Positions 41,602 through 50,018 of a DNA stretch of 64,000 nucleotides are shown piece by piece. Source of the stretch: Alphaproteobacteria bacterium LSUCC0396 (GTDB taxonomy: Bacteria > Pseudomonadota > Alphaproteobacteria > Puniceispirillales > Puniceispirillaceae); assembly GCA_041228345.1 (NCBI GenBank), contig CP166131.1:1915001-1979000 (forward strand). Reading direction: 5' to 3'. A program made the position numbers and the translations under genes. The notes under the pieces are model-generated. The model did no database searches and was not told where the DNA came from. It saw only the letters and a list, made by a program, of their open reading frames with translations. Numbering within the stretch: the first letter of the stretch is position 1; each line of letters starts with the position of its first letter.

Positions 41602-43797
41602 ATGCCCTATAATGACTATCGCCAAGACCTGATGGGTGAAGCCACGCTATCGCCATTGGGCAGCTTTGAAGTTGGTACCTATCAGACCTTTAAACTGGTT
41701 TATACTGCAGGCAAATTCGGCCTTGACGATCAGGGCGGGTTGCGTATCGGGTTTCGGGGCCATTTTGATGGATCAACAATCCAATTCGATGATCCGGCAG
41801 CGCCCGGATATACCACGGTTGAGGCATCGAATGGTGCCGTCCTAGATGTGTCGTGGGAGGCGCGGCGTAATATTCGCCCGTGGAACAAAAGCCTTTATAT
41901 CCGCTGCCTGCGCTTTTTGCGCGAGGGCGACAGGATTGAGATTATCTTTGGCAATCAAACAAAGGGATCGCCCGGCTGGTTGATGCAGACTTTTTGCGAG
42001 TCTGCTTTTACCTTTCAGATCACCGTCGACCCGTTTGCCACACAAGATTTCATCGCCCTGCCAAGTGCGGCAAATCCGACGATTTCAATGGTGCCCGGTG
42101 ATCCGGTCAATTGGAAGGCTGTTTTGCCAACATTGCGCCGCCCCGCCGAGGCGTTTCGGCTGTCGATAAAGGGTGATGATTGCTGGGGCAATCCGTCCAA
42201 CCGGCTTGGTGGCCAGATCAGGCTGAAAAGCAATATGCCTGTAAACGGTTTGCCTGTTGTGGTTGATCTCAAGGCGGGCGATTTTGCGGCAGTTATTGAA
42301 GACCTGTCAGTCGATGCTGAGGGGGTTTTGCATATCAGCGTGCTCAATGAACAGGATGCGGTGATTGCGACGACAAACCCGCTTGTAATCCGCAAGGCTG
42401 AATGGGCGCATTTCTGGAGTGACATGCACGCCCAAAGCGGCGAGACAATTGGGGTTGGCACTGCGCGTGAGTATTTTGACTTTGCCCGCAATAAGGCGTT
42501 TCTTGATATCGCAGGCCATCAGGGAAATGATTTTCAGATAACCGATGCGTTCTGGCAGCATCTAAATGAATTGACCGCCGAATATAATGAAGATGGCCGC
42601 TTTATGACCTTGCCCGGTTATGAATGGTCGGGCAATACCGGCCTTGGCGGTGATCACAATGTCTGGTTTCGCAGCGAAGGTCGGCCAATTTACCGGTCTA
42701 GCCGTGCGCTGATAAGTGATCGCACCCATCCTGAAAATGACGTGTTATCAACGCCTGATCTGATCGAAAAGCTGCAGGGTGAAGACGCCATTGTTGTTGC
42801 TCATGTCGGTGGACGCTATGCCGATATCAAATATGCGCATGATGCGAAACTAGAGCCATCAGTCGAGGTGCATTCGTCTTGGGGAACCTTTGAATGGATT
42901 CTTCGTGATGCGTTCGAGTCCGGCTATCGGGTTGGCATCGTCGGATCAAGTGATGGCCATAAGGGCCGGCCGGGTGCCGAATATCCGGGCGATAGCCAAT
43001 TTGGCTCATATGGCGGGCTGACCTGTCATCTGTTGCCTAAACTGGATCGTGATACCTTCTTTGGCGCTTTTCGCAATCGCCGTCATTACGCAACAACCGG
43101 TGCGCGGATCTATATGAATGTGACAGCACGCGCCGGCGATCAGCATTTGCAAATTGGCGATATCGCCACCAGTGATGCGGATAAGCTTAACCTTGAATTT
43201 GAGATTATCGGGACAGCGCCACTCGAGCGTGTAGATATATTCAATGGTCTGGATCTGGTGCGCACAATCCGTCCATGGAACGATCAAAGTCCGCTTAGCC
43301 GGTTGCGTGTTACCTGCGCCGGACAGCATTATCGTGGCCGTGGCCGGCTGGTCAAATGGGACGCCTCGACGGCGTTCAGCGCCGGAACGGTTAAGCGCAT
43401 AAATGCGGTGAATTTCTGGAATCCGAACCGGCAGCCGCAGCAGGTTTCTGCCACAAGGGTTGAGTGGAAAACCGTCACCACAGGCGGCGCATCATCGGTG
43501 GATTTCTGGCTTGATGATGCGGCGCTGGCAGGCATGGTCAAGGTGCAAACCAATTTCGAATCCCTCGAGGCATCGGTGGCTGACATTGACCAGAACGGTA
43601 TTTCCGTCGATTGCGGCGGTATGGATATCCGCCTGCATATTGAGCGGTTGCCTGATGTGCTGGACAGCTACACGCTATCTGGTGAGCAGTCGTTCAGCCT
43701 TGAAAGCGGCACTGAACAGCGGCTTTATCTGCGTGTTACCCAAGAAGATGGTCATCAGGCATGGAGTAGCCCGATTTATGTTCAAAAGGCCAAATAA
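41602..43797 (+). CDS. Large PHP-like (DUF3604-type) metal-dependent protein
   Basis: 731-residue cytosolic protein. Residues 1 to about 265 form beta-rich domains of unknown type. The middle (about 268-500) is PHP-like, with an ordered series of metal-ligand motifs: HFWSDMHAQSGE (H276), LDIAGHQGND, TLPGYEWSG, GDHNVWF, IVVAHVGGRY, VEVHSSWG and VGSSDGHKGRPG. These are the Asp/His/Glu sites of a binuclear or trinuclear hydrolase. The C-terminal third is again beta-rich. The DUF3604 group has no settled substrate. It is followed after 78 bases by the enolase-superfamily gene, likely the same transcript. Confidence 0.75.
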   Translation: MPYNDYRQDLMGEATLSPLGSFEVGTYQTFKLVYTAGKFGLDDQGGLRIGFRGHFDGSTIQFDDPAAPGYTTVEASNGAVLDVSWEARRNIRPWNKSLYIRCLRFLREGDRIEIIFGNQTKGSPGWLMQTFCESAFTFQITVDPFATQDFIALPSAANPTISMVPGDPVNWKAVLPTLRRPAEAFRLSIKGDDCWGNPSNRLGGQIRLKSNMPVNGLPVVVDLKAGDFAAVIEDLSVDAEGVLHISVLNEQDAVIATTNPLVIRKAEWAHFWSDMHAQSGETIGVGTAREYFDFARNKAFLDIAGHQGNDFQITDAFWQHLNELTAEYNEDGRFMTLPGYEWSGNTGLGGDHNVWFRSEGRPIYRSSRALISDRTHPENDVLSTPDLIEKLQGEDAIVVAHVGGRYADIKYAHDAKLEPSVEVHSSWGTFEWILRDAFESGYRVGIVGSSDGHKGRPGAEYPGDSQFGSYGGLTCHLLPKLDRDTFFGAFRNRRHYATTGARIYMNVTARAGDQHLQIGDIATSDADKLNLEFEIIGTAPLERVDIFNGLDLVRTIRPWNDQSPLSRLRVTCAGQHYRGRGRLVKWDASTAFSAGTVKRINAVNFWNPNRQPQQVSATRVEWKTVTTGGASSVDFWLDDAALAGMVKVQTNFESLEASVADIDQNGISVDCGGMDIRLHIERLPDVLDSYTLSGEQSFSLESGTEQRLYLRVTQEDGHQAWSSPIYVQKAK

Positions 43798-43875
43798 TGT
43801 CTCAGCCCAGAATAATGCCGTAAAGGCCCGCTTCATAAGTCAAAAGAGCGTCATAGTTTAAAAGAGGAACAGTTA

Positions 43876-44988
43876 ATGAAACCGGTTAGCATTCAGGCGC
43901 TTGAGGTCTTTGTTGTTGCAATGCCATTGGTTGGGGTTTTTTCCAGTGGTGGAAAATCCAAAAATGTCACCAAAGGCGTGGTGGTCAGAATGACTGCATC
44001 TGACGGGTCGTATGGGATTAGCAGTGTTGATCCGTCAACGCGGGCGGTATTTCCTGACCGCGCCGAGGATATTGCGGCAACGATTACGCAGAAAATCAAA
44101 CCGCTTGTGCTGGGGCAGTCAGCCACAAATATAAATCGGCTGTCGGATATGATCGGCGCGGTGGCGGATGTGCAAATTGGTGCTAGAGCCGCAGTTGAAA
44201 TGGCTGCGGTTGAACTGGCCTGTCGGCGCTTGGGCATTTCTTTATGTGACTATCTTGGCGGAGCGGTGGCGGGTGAGGTTGTGTTTAATGGATGGGTCGG
44301 TGAATTACCAGCTGATGAAGCGGCGTTGGATGCAGCGCGCTGGGCAAAAGCGGGTTTCAAATCGCTGAAAATTAAAATTGGCGGCGATGTTGATGCCGAT
44401 ATCCAGCGGGTCGAGGCGGTACGCGCTGCGGTTGGCGCGGATATGCAGTTGCGCATGGATGCGAATGAGCAATATAGCGTGAAGGATGCGATCAAATTAT
44501 GCGCCGCGGTTCGTCAATGTGATCTGCAGCTGTTTGAGCAGCCGGTTCCGCGCGACGATCTGGCTGGATTGGCTGAAGTTAGGCGCGTTGGCGGGATCAG
44601 CATCATGGCGGATGAAGCGATTAGTGATCATGCCAGCCTGTTAAAAGTGATCGAGGCTGACTGCGCCGATTTGGTGAAATTTGGCATTGCACAGGCTGGC
44701 GGCATCATGCCGGCAGTGCAGATGATGGCAACGGCCGAGGCGGCTGGCCTAAAGGTCGTTATGGGGCATGGATTTGGTCTCGATATGAGCACGATGGCCG
44801 AAATTATGGTTGGCGCATCATCCAGCAATATTCTGCCTGGTCTTGAGTGTGTTGGGCCGCTAAAGGTCAAGGATACTGTTGCTAAAACCCGGCTTGATAT
44901 CAGTGCAGGCAGCTTTCAAGTGCCGGACGGGGCAGGCCTGACGATTGATCTGGATGAGGAGAAGCTGGCGCTCTATACGGTAGGGTGA
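43876..44988 (+). CDS. Mandelate racemase/muconate lactonizing enzyme family (enolase superfamily)
   Basis: 370-residue TIM-barrel enzyme with a capping domain. Catalytic residues are visible: K165-x-K167 (SLKIKIG), metal ligands D195 (RMDAN), E221 (FEQPVP) and D246 (MADEA), and a second lysine K268 (VKFGIAQ) on the opposite face, which is the MLE subgroup pattern. It abstracts a proton next to a carboxylate to racemise, dehydrate or cycloisomerise. AAAGAGGAAC gives a good Shine-Dalgarno. The PHP-like gene upstream may process the same compound. Confidence 0.87.
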   Translation: MKPVSIQALEVFVVAMPLVGVFSSGGKSKNVTKGVVVRMTASDGSYGISSVDPSTRAVFPDRAEDIAATITQKIKPLVLGQSATNINRLSDMIGAVADVQIGARAAVEMAAVELACRRLGISLCDYLGGAVAGEVVFNGWVGELPADEAALDAARWAKAGFKSLKIKIGGDVDADIQRVEAVRAAVGADMQLRMDANEQYSVKDAIKLCAAVRQCDLQLFEQPVPRDDLAGLAEVRRVGGISIMADEAISDHASLLKVIEADCADLVKFGIAQAGGIMPAVQMMATAEAAGLKVVMGHGFGLDMSTMAEIMVGASSSNILPGLECVGPLKVKDTVAKTRLDISAGSFQVPDGAGLTIDLDEEKLALYTVG

Positions 44989-45030
44989 TTTGCCCTCCCC
45001 CCCCGTAATTTCATCGCGCCCAGCTTGTGA

Positions 45031-45060
45031 CCCGAAATCATATGGCCCGAAATCGTATTA
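45031..45060 (+). repeat. Imperfect 15-bp tandem repeat
   Basis: CCCGAAATCATATGG (45031-45045) followed by CCCGAAATCGTATTA (45046-45060), three mismatches, in the short gap between converging genes. Probably a local duplication with no function. Confidence 0.6.
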
Positions 45061-45102
45061 CCAGTTACCGGGATGATGCTGATAAGATTGGCGGCGGTAG
45101 GT

Positions 45103-45834
45103 CTATTTAAGGGCTATCCAAATAAAGTTCAGGCCGCCACCCAAGGTCACGATATCGACCAGAAGAGTATGCGCGTTTACTTTCAGCTTTTTCAGGATTT
45201 TCCGGCCGAGGATATTGCCTGGTATTGTTGCAAGGCCCCCTAACAATCCGATCATCAGCAAATCCATGTCAATCAGCCCAAGGCTGCTGAAGCTGGCAAC
45301 CCGCGCTACATTGGTAAAGGAGGCAATCACCGCCAAAGTGGCCACAAAATTAACCGGTGTCAGGCCAAAGCCAAGCATAAAGGGTATCAACAGCATGCCG
45401 GGGCCAACCGCCGACCCGCACAGAAAACCAAAGAGCCCGCCGACACTGCTTAGCACCAGCGGTGAGGTTTTGATTTCGCGTGATTTAGCCCAGCGCCGGA
45501 TCGGGATCGAAGATAAAATCACCACCCCCAAAAACAGCGAAATCATTCTTGGTTCAAGCACCGAATAGAAGTAGCTACCCAGAAACACCATCGGGGTTGC
45601 CGGAATGGCAATATGCAAAAATGCGCGTTTGTGAAAATCGGCCCGGTTAATCCATGAGCGTGAAAAATTGCTGATCAGCAGCATTACGCTCAGCATCGGC
45701 AAAAGCGACTTCATGCCGATTACCGGCGCCAGAAATACGGCTGGCAAAAACCCGCCACCAACGCCAATAAAGCTATTGATTGCGGCCGTCACAAAGGCGA
45801 CGCACATCACATATGCGAGTTCAAAACTGTCCAA
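45103..45834 (-). CDS. TSUP (TauE/SafE) family permease
   Basis: 243-residue protein with about eight helices. It opens FVTAAINSFIGVGGGFLPAVFLAPVIG, the GxGGG signature of the first half, and repeats it as GGLFGFLCGSAVGPGMLLIPFMLGFG in the second half, as in the TSUP family of sulfite, sulfoacetate and related anion exporters or importers. Direction and substrate cannot be read. It is convergent with the enolase-superfamily gene and lies downstream of the UbiD gene with an 89-base gap, so weak co-transcription with ubiD is possible. Confidence 0.85.
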   Translation of the reverse strand: MDSFELAYVMCVAFVTAAINSFIGVGGGFLPAVFLAPVIGMKSLLPMLSVMLLISNFSRSWINRADFHKRAFLHIAIPATPMVFLGSYFYSVLEPRMISLFLGVVILSSIPIRRWAKSREIKTSPLVLSSVGGLFGFLCGSAVGPGMLLIPFMLGFGLTPVNFVATLAVIASFTNVARVASFSSLGLIDMDLLMIGLLGGLATIPGNILGRKILKKLKVNAHTLLVDIVTLGGGLNFIWIALK

Positions 45835-45923
45835 ATTTAGGGCTGGCCTTTCACGGCGAAAAACGGCGATAAAAGAGTATAATTATGCGGGGATAAGCAG
45901 GAATTAAGCAGGATTATAGGCTC

Positions 45924-47567
45924 TTATTTTTTTGCAGGAAGGCCAGTATCAGGATCCAGCTTTGACTCAGGCTTGAGGTTTTCTTGGGTTTGACCAGCTG
46001 AAATGCGGCCGTTTTCCAGATAGTCACCGGTGGCGGCGCGCCTGCCAGCATCGTCCCATATCTGGTGCCATGCGCCAAGTGAATAGCCATGCCATGGCAT
46101 TTTCACATTTACCGGCGGCAAGCCCAATTCGTCCCAGATGTCTTTCGCGCGTTCCATATATTCCTTGCTTGGTAGTGCCAGTGGCGGCATTGGCGATTTC
46201 ATTGTCGCATCAATCAGCACGCTGGAATCTTCCTCGCCATCATGCTCGCGCTTGGGCCCATGACCTTGGCCGCGATGCAGCAAGGTTTGCATATCTTCGG
46301 ACGGGTTGGTGCGATATGACATCGCCCAGAAAAGGGCGTCGGCATTATCAACATCAATATCTTCATTCACGGCAATACAGATTTTGCTGCAATCCCCTTT
46401 GAAAAACGCTGCGCTATAAAGGGCGCGCCATATTTCGGTGCGGGGCATCTTGGCGTCACAGGTGATAACAGTCACACGAAGCAGGCCGGTCAATGGTTCG
46501 TGAAGCGATACTTTCTTCACGCCCTTAATGTTGTTTTCGTCACGTAGATGACGCAGGAACAATGGTTCATAGGCCACCCGTTTGATCACGCTGGACTCGC
46601 TTGGTGCGACTTGCGAGATATAGGAGGGCACGACCGCCTTTTTGCGGCGGGTAATCGTGGTAATGCGCATTGGCATATTATATTCTTCCAGCGCGATGTG
46701 CCCATGTGACTCGCCGAACGGGCCTTCAGGTTCGACTTTGGTTGTGTCGATAAAGCCCTCGATCACAATCTCGGCTTCGGCGGGGACGACCAGATCGACG
46801 CTTTTTGCTGTGGTCACATTGATCGGCGCACCGGCAAGCCCGCCAGCAACGGTAAATTCATCAACCCCAAGCGGCAGTTTCTGCGGCCCCATAAAAGCCA
46901 CATAAGGCGGGCAGCCAAGTACAATTGCCACAGGCATTTCGGTAATGCCCATCTGCTGGCATTTCTGATAATGCTGGTAACCGCCGGCCCCACCAACCCT
47001 TGTTGCCATTCTGACAACTAACCGGTCAGGCGCCTTTAAGGCACAGCGATAGGTGCCCATATTTTGCACACCAGTTTCCGGATCTTTGGTAATGACATTG
47101 CCAGCGCTTAACGTCGGGGCGCTGTCGAAACCAGGCGTTGAAACCGGAATCGGCAGCGCATCAAGACCGTGCCCCGGCTGGCTTAGGCTATCACCATCTT
47201 CGATGATTTCATGGCACGGCGCATCATCAATGAATTGCGGGTCAATCGGGTTTGAAATGGCATTGTCCCATTTCGCCTGAATCTCGTCTACCGAGCTGCC
47301 CATGCCAACGCTATAGATGCTGCGATTGGCGGCCAGACCGCCAACCAAAACCGGTATGTCGAACTTGCGCCCCTTGCCATCAACAACATTGGTAAACAAG
47401 AACGCCTTGCGATCTTCTTCCTTCATGCCGCCAATAAATTGCCACCTTACCAATGCGTGCATTTCACTGTCTTTGTCGATTTGACGATCAACCTCGATGA
47501 GGAGGTTACGCTCTTTCAACGCGGCAATATGCTGCTGAAGATCATTATAGGCTGGTGTCGTGGTCAT
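45924..47567 (-). CDS. UbiD family decarboxylase (prenylated-FMN type)
   Basis: About 547-residue enzyme. UbiD landmarks are GNVITKDPETGVQNMGTYR (cofactor and metal loop), DRLVVRMATRVGGAGGYQHY, and IVIEGFIDTTKVEPEGPFGE followed by SHGHIALEEYNMP, which holds the two glutamates of the Glu-Arg-Glu catalytic set. The enzyme decarboxylates (or carboxylates) alpha,beta-unsaturated or aromatic acids and needs prenyl-FMN from a UbiX, not present in this window. The frame reaches 47621 but GGAGC six bases before the ATG at 47567 and the overlap it removes favour this start. It follows the MmgE/PrpD gene by 19 bases. Confidence 0.88.
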   Translation of the reverse strand: MTTTPAYNDLQQHIAALKERNLLIEVDRQIDKDSEMHALVRWQFIGGMKEEDRKAFLFTNVVDGKGRKFDIPVLVGGLAANRSIYSVGMGSSVDEIQAKWDNAISNPIDPQFIDDAPCHEIIEDGDSLSQPGHGLDALPIPVSTPGFDSAPTLSAGNVITKDPETGVQNMGTYRCALKAPDRLVVRMATRVGGAGGYQHYQKCQQMGITEMPVAIVLGCPPYVAFMGPQKLPLGVDEFTVAGGLAGAPINVTTAKSVDLVVPAEAEIVIEGFIDTTKVEPEGPFGESHGHIALEEYNMPMRITTITRRKKAVVPSYISQVAPSESSVIKRVAYEPLFLRHLRDENNIKGVKKVSLHEPLTGLLRVTVITCDAKMPRTEIWRALYSAAFFKGDCSKICIAVNEDIDVDNADALFWAMSYRTNPSEDMQTLLHRGQGHGPKREHDGEEDSSVLIDATMKSPMPPLALPSKEYMERAKDIWDELGLPPVNVKMPWHGYSLGAWHQIWDDAGRRAATGDYLENGRISAGQTQENLKPESKLDPDTGLPAKK

Positions 47568-47586
47568 TTTGTGCTCCAAAGCATGG

Positions 47587-48972
47587 TCAGTTTGGCAAGT
47601 TATTACCGGTTTCGTCATCACGGCGGATCACGGCAGATGTAGCTATGCTGGCGACGTCGATGGTTTCAAGTTTCCATAATTTTTTCAAAAGCGCGTTGGT
47701 CGAAATGCTGCCAAGAATTGGCGAGGTTAGTTCGATGAATTTTGCGTTCAATTCATCATCTGATAGCGGCAGATCGGGATCGCCTTTTCGGGTGGGTTGA
47801 TAATGAGAAACTGTCCTGCCATCACGCGTCATGATGGAGATACGCGCCGCCCGACGCGATGGAAATTCGGCGTCAATTTCCGGATCAAGGCTGACCTGAA
47901 TATGGGGCAGCATCGCCCGAATAGCCGGATCACGCATCCGGTCTGGAGCAAAAGCCTCGATGCGGACACTGCCATAATGCGCGGCGTGCGCCACCACATA
48001 TTGCATTGAAAATTTGCCCTCTTGTGGGGTTTGCGGATCAACTCTATCGGTAATCGAAACCGCCGGACCATAGGTTGCGATGGCGATATCCGCAATATCA
48101 CCGGCGCTGATCTGCTCGGCTTTCATCACCGCCAATAACCCGTCAATGGCGGCAAAGGTGTGACCGCAACAACCATGGTTTTTAAAAGTAATCATTTCTA
48201 TATTATAGGTATCGCCAAGGCCTGATGTGGCTTTATCCCAATCGGCAGTGCCGCTCATCGCGGCGCCCATTCCAGCTGGCCCCTCAAGCACATCAAGCGC
48301 CCCCGTCACCCCTTTGCTGGCAGCAATCGCAGCCATTACCCCGGTTTCGGCGGCATGGCCGGCGTGAAGCGGTTTGCTCATCCCGTCAGAACGAAACGCC
48401 TGCTGCAATCCGGCGGCAAGCGTTGCCGAAGTTGCCAAAGCATGGGCTGTCTGATCTCGGTTCAGGCGCAACAGCACCGCCGCCGCAGCGGCAGCACCAA
48501 AGGTGGCAATCGTCGCCGTTGTGTGCCAATAACGATAATGGTCACGGCCCATCGCAGCACTGATCCGGCTGCTAACTTCATAACCGGCGATAACGCTACG
48601 CAGCAAGGCATCGCCGGATAAGGTATGTTTTTGCGCCACGGCAAGCGCAGCTGCAATTGTCGCACAGCCCGGATGCAGTCCGCCATCGCGGAAAATATCG
48701 TCAAATTCTGAGGTATGAGCGCTAGCCCCATTCAAAAAGGCCGCAACTTTGACTGTCGAATGATCACTAGTCGGAAAGATGATTGCGTGCTGCGGATCAC
48801 CACTGTCAAGGAAGGCGGCACGCAGCATCGGATTAGGGGCCTGAACAGCACCTGGATACATTGCGGCAAACCAGTCGATCACAGCGCGTTTGGCGTGATG
48901 GATCGTGCGCGGTGGAAGGGTACGGGTTTGTTCCTGCACAATATAATCGGCGATTTTTTTTATAAGAACCAT
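47587..48972 (-). CDS. MmgE/PrpD family protein
   Basis: 461-residue enzyme of the 2-methylcitrate dehydratase fold. It begins IADYIVQEQTRTLPPRTIHHAKRAVIDWFA, then NGASAHTSEFDDIFRDGGLHPG (conserved His/Asp region), LHAGHAAETGVMAAIAAS near residue 215 and the KNHGCCGHTFAAIDGLLAV segment near residue 263. Members dehydrate methylcitrate or decarboxylate cis-aconitate to itaconate, and many have unknown substrates. First gene of the pair with ubiD, transcribed away from the six-gene CoA operon at 49226. Confidence 0.88.
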   Translation of the reverse strand: MVLIKKIADYIVQEQTRTLPPRTIHHAKRAVIDWFAAMYPGAVQAPNPMLRAAFLDSGDPQHAIIFPTSDHSTVKVAAFLNGASAHTSEFDDIFRDGGLHPGCATIAAALAVAQKHTLSGDALLRSVIAGYEVSSRISAAMGRDHYRYWHTTATIATFGAAAAAAVLLRLNRDQTAHALATSATLAAGLQQAFRSDGMSKPLHAGHAAETGVMAAIAASKGVTGALDVLEGPAGMGAAMSGTADWDKATSGLGDTYNIEMITFKNHGCCGHTFAAIDGLLAVMKAEQISAGDIADIAIATYGPAVSITDRVDPQTPQEGKFSMQYVVAHAAHYGSVRIEAFAPDRMRDPAIRAMLPHIQVSLDPEIDAEFPSRRAARISIMTRDGRTVSHYQPTRKGDPDLPLSDDELNAKFIELTSPILGSISTNALLKKLWKLETIDVASIATSAVIRRDDETGNNLPN

Positions 48973-49166
48973 GTTGGCACCAAGGGGGAATATGCTCGCG
49001 AAGTGACTAGCATTGTTTCAACAGACGGGCAGTGCTGCAAGGTCAAAATAGCCTGTCTTTGAATAAATCTTTCCTATGGCAAGCGTAATTAAATCTGCCG
49101 CATGACAAGGGCATTTTTTTACCTTATTCTTTTTGATGAATATATGATCTATTCGCCGCGTTTCAT

Positions 49167-49180
49167 GCCTTTGCAAAGGC
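49167..49180. promoter_or_regulatory. Perfect 14-bp palindrome in the divergent promoter region
   Basis: GCCTTTGCAAAGGC, 45 bases before the first start codon of the plus-strand CoA operon (49226) and 194 bases before the MmgE/PrpD start. A good candidate operator for co-ordinated control of both transcripts; it could also be a small leader hairpin, but a stem without a loop is awkward in RNA. Confidence 0.6.
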
Positions 49181-49225
49181 TTTTGCTGGCGGTCCAACCC
49201 TATAAATCACCGAGGCAAACCCCTG

Positions 49226-50017
49226 ATGACAAGCATACAACCCCTGATTGATGTCGCCCGTGATGGCAAGGTGGCGACGGTTATATTAAACCGGCCAGAA
49301 AAGCGAAATGCGATCAATGATGCGATGCGAAATGCCCTGATCGATTCGCTTAACGAGGTGAACGCCGATGACGAGGTTGGCGCAGTTGTCCTCACTGGTG
49401 CGGGGCGTGGGTTTTGCGCTGGCGGCGATATTGGTGGGATGCGTGAACGGTTGGAGGCGCCGCGCGGCAAGGTTGGATTTAACGGTTGGAAGCGGCAAAA
49501 ACAGACGCATCGTCTGATTTCCACGATCTATCATATGGACAAGCCAGTGATTGCCGCGGTTAATGGTGCCGCGTCGGGCTTGGGCTGTGATCTTGCGCTG
49601 GCGTGTGATTTTATTGTTGCAGGGCCGGCGGCAAGCTTCTCGATGACCTATCTGAAACGCGGCTTAATTCCTGATGGCGGCGGGCTGTATTTCCTGCCGC
49701 GCCGTGTTGGAACAACAGTTGCCAAAGAACTGATCTTCAGTGCCCGTACCGTCGCTGCTGACGAGGCGGCAATGATTGGCCTTGCCGATCGGTTGGCCGA
49801 TGCCGAGACATTGCTGGATGAGGCACGCAACTGGGCACAAAGCCTGTGCTTTGGACCGCCAAGCGCTGTGGCCTTGTCAAAATCAATCGTCAATCGGTCA
49901 GTTGATTTAACGCTCGAAACCGTGTTTGCGCTGGGTTCTGAGGCGCAGTCAATCTGTTATGCCAGTGATGAGCATCATGAGGCGGTAACAGCGTTTCTTG
50001 ACAAAAAGAGCCGCTAG
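49226..50017 (+). CDS. Crotonase superfamily enzyme, PaaG-like
   Basis: 263-residue protein. The crotonase oxyanion and CoA-binding segments are RPEKRNAIN (23-31), GRGFCAGGDIGGM (60-72) and NGAASGLGCDLALACDF (113-129). The two hydratase glutamates are replaced: Asp122 stands where one is expected and the other position is not acidic, while GLIPDGGGLYFLPRRVG (146-162) is the pattern of PaaG-type isomerases. So it is more likely an isomerase, hydrolase or decarboxylase acting on a CoA thioester than a simple hydratase. It opens the six-gene operon; its stop and the next ATG are separated by one base. Confidence 0.85.
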   Translation: MTSIQPLIDVARDGKVATVILNRPEKRNAINDAMRNALIDSLNEVNADDEVGAVVLTGAGRGFCAGGDIGGMRERLEAPRGKVGFNGWKRQKQTHRLISTIYHMDKPVIAAVNGAASGLGCDLALACDFIVAGPAASFSMTYLKRGLIPDGGGLYFLPRRVGTTVAKELIFSARTVAADEAAMIGLADRLADAETLLDEARNWAQSLCFGPPSAVALSKSIVNRSVDLTLETVFALGSEAQSICYASDEHHEAVTAFLDKKSR

Positions 50018-50018
50018 C

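Noticed and set aside
49226-50017. Plain enoyl-CoA hydratase call
   Set aside because: Both hydratase glutamates are replaced, and the GLIPDGGG pattern is of PaaG-type crotonases.
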